Of a DNA stretch of 7,682 nucleotides, positions 5,635 to 7,682 are shown piece after piece. Position 1 is the first letter of the stretch; each line of letters opens with the position of its first letter. Source of the stretch: CAMYLR01 sp039590215 (GTDB taxonomy: Bacteria; Gemmatimonadota; Gemmatimonadetes; JACCXV01; JAHWKZ01); NCBI GenBank assembly GCA_039590215.1, contig JBDHFX010000082.1:1-7682 (forward strand), in the 5' to 3' direction. The position numbers and the translations under genes were made by a program. Below the pieces are notes generated by a model. That model saw only the letters and a list, made by a program, of their open reading frames with translations. It did no database searches and was not told the origin of the DNA.

Positions 5635-6821
5635 CCAGCCTGGGCGCCTTGAAGAGGGTCAGGAGAGCGGTCCGGCGCAAACGGCGCCAGATCGACTGGT
5701 GGCTTTAGGCCGATCGCAAGCGCGGCCACCGCTTCGGCGGTGATCGGGGCGAGGAGGATGCCGTTGCGGTAGTGACCGGTGGCGTACACCAACCCATCGA
5801 TGACCGGGTCGGGACCCACGATCGGGAGCGCGTCGGGTGTACCCGGCCGGATCCCCGCCCAGACGCGCAGCCGATCCGCACTCGCGAGCACCGGAACGTA
5901 CTCGGCGGCGGCGGCCACGAGCCCCTCAATCGCCGCCTCATCTACGGTCACGTCGAACCCAACCCGTTCGACCGTGGCACCGATCAGCACCCGGCTATCG
6001 CCGCGCGGCACGCAGTAGGCTCCGGGTCCCCCCACGGTATGCGTCAAGCTCGCCACCCGTCCATCCACCGCTACCATTTGGCCCTTGACCGGCAACACGT
6101 CTAGCCGCCGCGGGAGCCCCTCGACGCTTCCGCTCCATGCCCCTGCAGCGATCACCACCAGGTTCGCCGCCTGATAGTCGGTGGCACCGTCCGATCGCTC
6201 CGTTCGAACGCCTGTCACCCGGCCGGCTGCGGTGTCGACCGCAACCACTCGGCAGTTCATCTCGAGTCGCACCTGAGGTTCGGCCGCGACGGCGCGAGCA
6301 GCCGCATCGACCAGAGCCACGGCATCGACCTGATGGTCATCGGGTAGCAAAAGCCCGCCCTCGATACCGGCGGCTAACGAAGGCTCCAGCCGGCGGGCGT
6401 CATCACGATCGACGAACTCGGCAGCCAGTCCGCGGGCGGCATGGACGGCAGCCGCGATCGCCAGCGCCTCCGCTCGTGTCGGTTCGGTCGCAACGACAAG
6501 CGTGCCGCGGGCTCGGTACTCGATCTCCAATCCCGTTTCGCGACTAAGCGACTCGACCAGGCTTGGGTACCGATCCCGACCCGCGAGGCAGAAGGTGAGC
6601 ATCGCCTCGGCTCGGGCCGAGCTCTCGGCCAGCAGCCCCTCGGCAGCTTCCATCTGAGGTGAGAGCATCCCGGCCGCGGCCGTCGACGCGCGGCGACCCA
6701 GCTCGGGATCGCGCTCGATCAGCACCACACCCAGCCCCGCCGCCGCCAGCGCCCGTGCAATGAGGCACCCCACTAGCCCTCCACCCACGACGACAGCGTC
6801 AACCGCGCCCCGGTAGACCAT
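5631..6821 (-). CDS. thiO: ThiO-type FAD-dependent glycine/amino-acid oxidase
   Basis: Flavin oxidase of the D-amino-acid/glycine oxidase family. ThiO oxidises glycine with O2 to the imine, which ThiG uses to build the thiazole of thiamine, or which hydrolyses to glyoxylate and ammonia; H2O2 is released. The 396-residue product shows the FAD-binding fold AVVVGGGLVGCLIARAL (9-25) ending in the ribose-binding acid of LIERD (34-38), the signature ASTAAAGMLSPQMEA (45-59), VIAAGAWS in the second FAD contact, and near the C-terminus WAGIRPGTPDALPIVGP and GHYRNGILLAP (349-359), both typical of ThiO. The ATG at 6821 is chosen because the fold begins at once and an AAGGA lies 11 bases upstream. A longer frame exists but would run over the divergent kinase gene. 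No thiS, thiG or thiE is in the window, so thiamine synthesis is the family role, not proven here; a broader amino-acid oxidase is possible. Confidence 0.88.
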   Translation of the reverse strand: MVYRGAVDAVVVGGGLVGCLIARALAAAGLGVVLIERDPELGRRASTAAAGMLSPQMEAAEGLLAESSARAEAMLTFCLAGRDRYPSLVESLSRETGLEIEYRARGTLVVATEPTRAEALAIAAAVHAARGLAAEFVDRDDARRLEPSLAAGIEGGLLLPDDHQVDAVALVDAAARAVAAEPQVRLEMNCRVVAVDTAAGRVTGVRTERSDGATDYQAANLVVIAAGAWSGSVEGLPRRLDVLPVKGQMVAVDGRVASLTHTVGGPGAYCVPRGDSRVLIGATVERVGFDVTVDEAAIEGLVAAAAEYVPVLASADRLRVWAGIRPGTPDALPIVGPDPVIDGLVYATGHYRNGILLAPITAEAVAALAIGLKPPVDLAPFAPDRSPDPLQGAQAG

Positions 6822-6854
6822 TGCAGGACCGATCCTTAGTTTGGTTAGTCTGCC
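6822..6854. promoter_or_regulatory. 33-base divergent gap between thiO and the lipid kinase
   Basis: Both divergent genes must be controlled from here or from inside each other's coding sequence. The gap holds the thiO Shine-Dalgarno AAGGA (minus strand, 6837-6833). It also holds a tandem near-repeat TTAGTTTG / TTAGTCTG (6836-6843 and 6845-6852, one mismatch, 9-base period) just before the kinase ATG. TAGTTT and TAGTCT in those repeats are loose -10 candidates for the kinase, but no good -35 is seen. The thiO promoter must lie largely within the kinase gene. Confidence 0.4.
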
Positions 6855-7682
6855 ATGAAGATCATCGCGAACCCGCGCGCCGGGCACGGGAAAGGCGACA
6901 AGAACGTAGCGCAGCTCGCGTGCATAATCCGGCGCCGTACCGAATACCCCGGCCATGCCACCGAGCTTGCCCGACACGCGGTGGAGGCGGCCGAACCGCG
7001 CTTGGCGGTTATGGGCGGCGACGGAACGGTTGGCGAGGTCGTAGAGGGGCTGGTGGGGTCCGACACCGAATTGGCGGTAGTCTCGGTGGGCACCGGCAAT
7101 GACGTTGCCCGGAGCCTAGGCCTACCGCTCAACGACATCGAGGCTGGCCTCGACTTGGCGATCAGTGGATCCGTGAGGGCGATCGATGTCGGCCGCGAAC
7201 GCGATCGCCACTTCATCTCGGTACTCGGTCTTGGGTTTCCGACGATCGTTGCCGACGCCGCCAACCGCACCCGTTGGCTCAAGGGACCACCGGCTTTTTT
7301 TGTTTCCGTCTACAAGGGTCTGTACCGCTTGCGCCCGGTGCGCCTCGTGATCGAGCTCGATGATCGAACGTTGGAGATGGAGTCGGTCGCGGTCATGATT
7401 CAAAACACTCCCTACACCGGTGGCGGGCTCCACATGGCCCCGGGCGCGCAGATCGACGACGGGTTGCTGGACGTAGTCATCGTCGACGATATCGGCCGGC
7501 TCAACCTGATGCTCAACTTCCCGAAGGCTTATCGCGGGAGACATCTTGACCACCCGAGCTTTACGCTCCACCAGTCGCAGACCGTGCGCATAACGTCACC
7601 GGAGCCGATGCCGAAGATGTTCGATGGCGACCTGATCGGCACCTCACCGCTCGAGGCTTCGGTCGTGCCGCGATCGCTCAAG
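6855..7682 (+). CDS. Diacylglycerol kinase-family (YegS/DagK-like) lipid kinase, 3' end outside window
   Basis: Member of the DAGK catalytic-domain family, which phosphorylates lipids such as diacylglycerol or sphingoid bases with ATP at the membrane inner face. The 276 visible residues include the N-terminal nucleotide-loop motif IIANPRAGHGKG (3-14), GGDGTVGEVVEGL (54-66), GTGNDVARSLGLP (79-91), YTGGGLHMAPGAQIDDGLLDV (187-207) and FDGDLIGTSP (256-265). About 10-30 residues probably lie beyond the edge. Two features are unusual: GGDGTVGE has Gly60 where GGDGTxNE is usual, and the stretch between the NPxAG and GGDGT motifs is some 8-10 residues shorter than I expect. ATG 6855 is the only reasonable start, since an in-frame TAG lies at 6846-6848 and the first motif begins at residue 3. 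No Shine-Dalgarno is visible, so translation may be leaderless. The exact lipid substrate cannot be read from sequence. Confidence 0.9.
   Translation, partial: MKIIANPRAGHGKGDKNVAQLACIIRRRTEYPGHATELARHAVEAAEPRLAVMGGDGTVGEVVEGLVGSDTELAVVSVGTGNDVARSLGLPLNDIEAGLDLAISGSVRAIDVGRERDRHFISVLGLGFPTIVADAANRTRWLKGPPAFFVSVYKGLYRLRPVRLVIELDDRTLEMESVAVMIQNTPYTGGGLHMAPGAQIDDGLLDVVIVDDIGRLNLMLNFPKAYRGRHLDHPSFTLHQSQTVRITSPEPMPKMFDGDLIGTSPLEASVVPRSLK

Noticed and set aside
6122..6547. Plus-strand Pro/Arg-rich open frames opposite thiO
   Set aside because: They are shadow frames of a GC-rich gene on the other strand, with low-complexity composition and no start context.
6822..6977. 52-codon upstream extension of thiO
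   Set aside because: It would overlap the divergent kinase gene antisense, and the FAD fold starts directly after the ATG at 6821.
1..7682. Mobile element, CRISPR, defence system or RNA gene
   Set aside because: No transposase, integrase, terminal repeats, regularly spaced repeats, tRNA-like cloverleaf or defence-type domains were seen; every long frame is explained by the eight listed genes.

Overview
The window is a GC-rich (roughly 60% by eye), densely packed bacterial chromosome segment. Seven genes lie head to tail on the minus strand and one gene diverges on the plus strand at the right end. There are no RNA genes, mobile elements or CRISPR arrays. The overlapping gene ends, the sparse Shine-Dalgarno signals and an O2-dependent flavin oxidase suggest an aerobic, free-living, high-GC bacterium (Chloroflexota- or Actinobacteriota-like). 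The sequence alone does not fix the phylum.

Read in the direction of transcription (right to left), the minus-strand cluster is: thiO (6821-5631, ThiO-type glycine/amino-acid oxidase), lipB (5521-4844, octanoyltransferase), lipA (4854-3943, lipoyl synthase), E1 alpha (3926-2859), E1 beta (2866-1883), E2 acyltransferase (1872-571) and the N-terminal 189 residues of dihydrolipoyl dehydrogenase (567-1, running off the left edge). From lipB onward the genes overlap or are separated by at most 16 bases, so lipB-lipA-E1a-E1b-E2-lpd is almost certainly one operon. thiO is set off by 34-109 bases, and this gap holds a perfect 8+4+8 inverted repeat that is a good operator candidate.

The cluster encodes a complete 2-oxoacid dehydrogenase complex (ThDP-dependent decarboxylase E1, lipoylated core E2, flavoprotein E3) together with both enzymes of endogenous lipoylation. 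It also carries an enzyme that can feed thiamine thiazole synthesis. LipB moves octanoate from ACP to the E2 lipoyl lysine, LipA inserts the two sulfurs, E1 loads acyl groups onto the lipoyl arm, E2 passes them to CoA, and Lpd reoxidises the arm. The substrate is not settled: the E1 alpha C-terminal region looks pyruvate-dehydrogenase-like, while the E2 ends look like 2-oxoglutarate-type SucB.

At the right end, only 33 bases from the thiO start, a diacylglycerol-kinase-family lipid kinase (6855 to beyond the edge) is transcribed rightward with no visible ribosome binding site and an in-frame stop just upstream of its ATG. Most of the window is well-known housekeeping metabolism. The parts worth a second look are the palindrome, the grouping of cofactor genes with the complex, the mixed E1/E2 signatures, the compact kinase and a strong excess of the palindrome CGATCG.
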